In this document: positions 10,024-10,059 of the stretch, one piece after another
Layout: every line of letters starts with the position of its first letter
How positions within the stretch are numbered: the first letter of the stretch is position 1
Source: CAYIFA01 sp964362625
GTDB lineage: Bacteria; Patescibacteriota; Minisyncoccia; 1-14-0-10-42-19
Assembly (NCBI GenBank): GCA_964362625.1
Contig: CAYIFA010000031.1
Coordinates: 1 to 10,059 of the forward strand
Direction: 5' to 3'
DNA length: 10,059 bases
Notes under the pieces: generated by a model
Seen by the model: only the letters and a program-made list of their open reading frames with translations
What the model was told of the DNA's origin: nothing
Databases searched by the model: none
Position numbers and translations under genes: made by a program

Positions 10024-10048
10024 CCCCGCCCTTGTTACAAGGGCGGGG
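10024..10048 (+). terminator. Terminator of gene I
   Basis: CCCCGCCCTTG (10024-10034) pairs with CAAGGGCGGGG (10038-10048), 11 bp around TTA, followed by TTCATCATTT. It is a GC-rich hairpin similar in strength to the first hairpins of the modules after A, B, D and F. Confidence 0.7.
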
Positions 10049-10059
10049 TTCATCATTTA

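Overview
The window looks like part of a small bacterial chromosome, probably a Candidate Phyla Radiation (Patescibacteria, Parcubacteria-like) organism. That is an inference. It rests on a TrmB-type regulator, a Pit/DUF47 phosphate uptake pair, HU, many short orphan proteins, AT-rich housekeeping genes with -10 boxes almost touching the start codon, and UAA, UAG and UGA all used as stops. No rRNA, tRNA, CRISPR array, transposase or integrase was recognised.

Two kinds of gene alternate. (1) AT-leaning genes with ordinary domains: a nucleotidyltransferase-like protein cut by the left edge (1-469, -), an orphan protein (2415-3149, +), TrmB (3511-4284, +), the DUF47-pit operon (6437-4739, -) and HU (8819-8544, -). 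The first three seem to be transcribed as leaderless or nearly leaderless mRNAs. (2) Short, visibly GC-rich genes with strong Shine-Dalgarno sites, often small zinc-ribbon-like or membrane proteins, embedded in highly structured RNA. The two main clusters are A-B-C (2131-731, -) and D-E-F (7081-8386, +). Smaller units are a 46-aa ORF (4597-4457, -), H (8995-9201, +) and I (9431-9991, +).

The A-B-C and D-E-F clusters share a layout. Each starts from a consensus sigma70 promoter whose spacer ends in AAAGGGAG or AAAGGAG before TATAAT. Each has structured leaders. Genes A, B, D and F are each followed by the same two-part 3-prime module: a gene-specific stable hairpin, then within 1-3 nt a conserved inverted repeat CCACCAAAG...TTTGGTGGG, always in the same orientation relative to the gene. 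The unit at 4685-4351 has the same promoter (a 20-nt identity with that of A-B-C) and a structured leader, but ends in an ordinary terminator.

Two long stretches without genes are dense in nested, nearly perfect stems: 1405-1727 (between A and B) and 6581-7061 (two promoters followed by complex folds, ahead of D). These RNAs and the shared 3-prime modules are the best candidates here for something undescribed. Their function cannot be read from the sequence. The phosphate genes work together: Pit is the permease and the DUF47/PhoU-like protein its probable partner.
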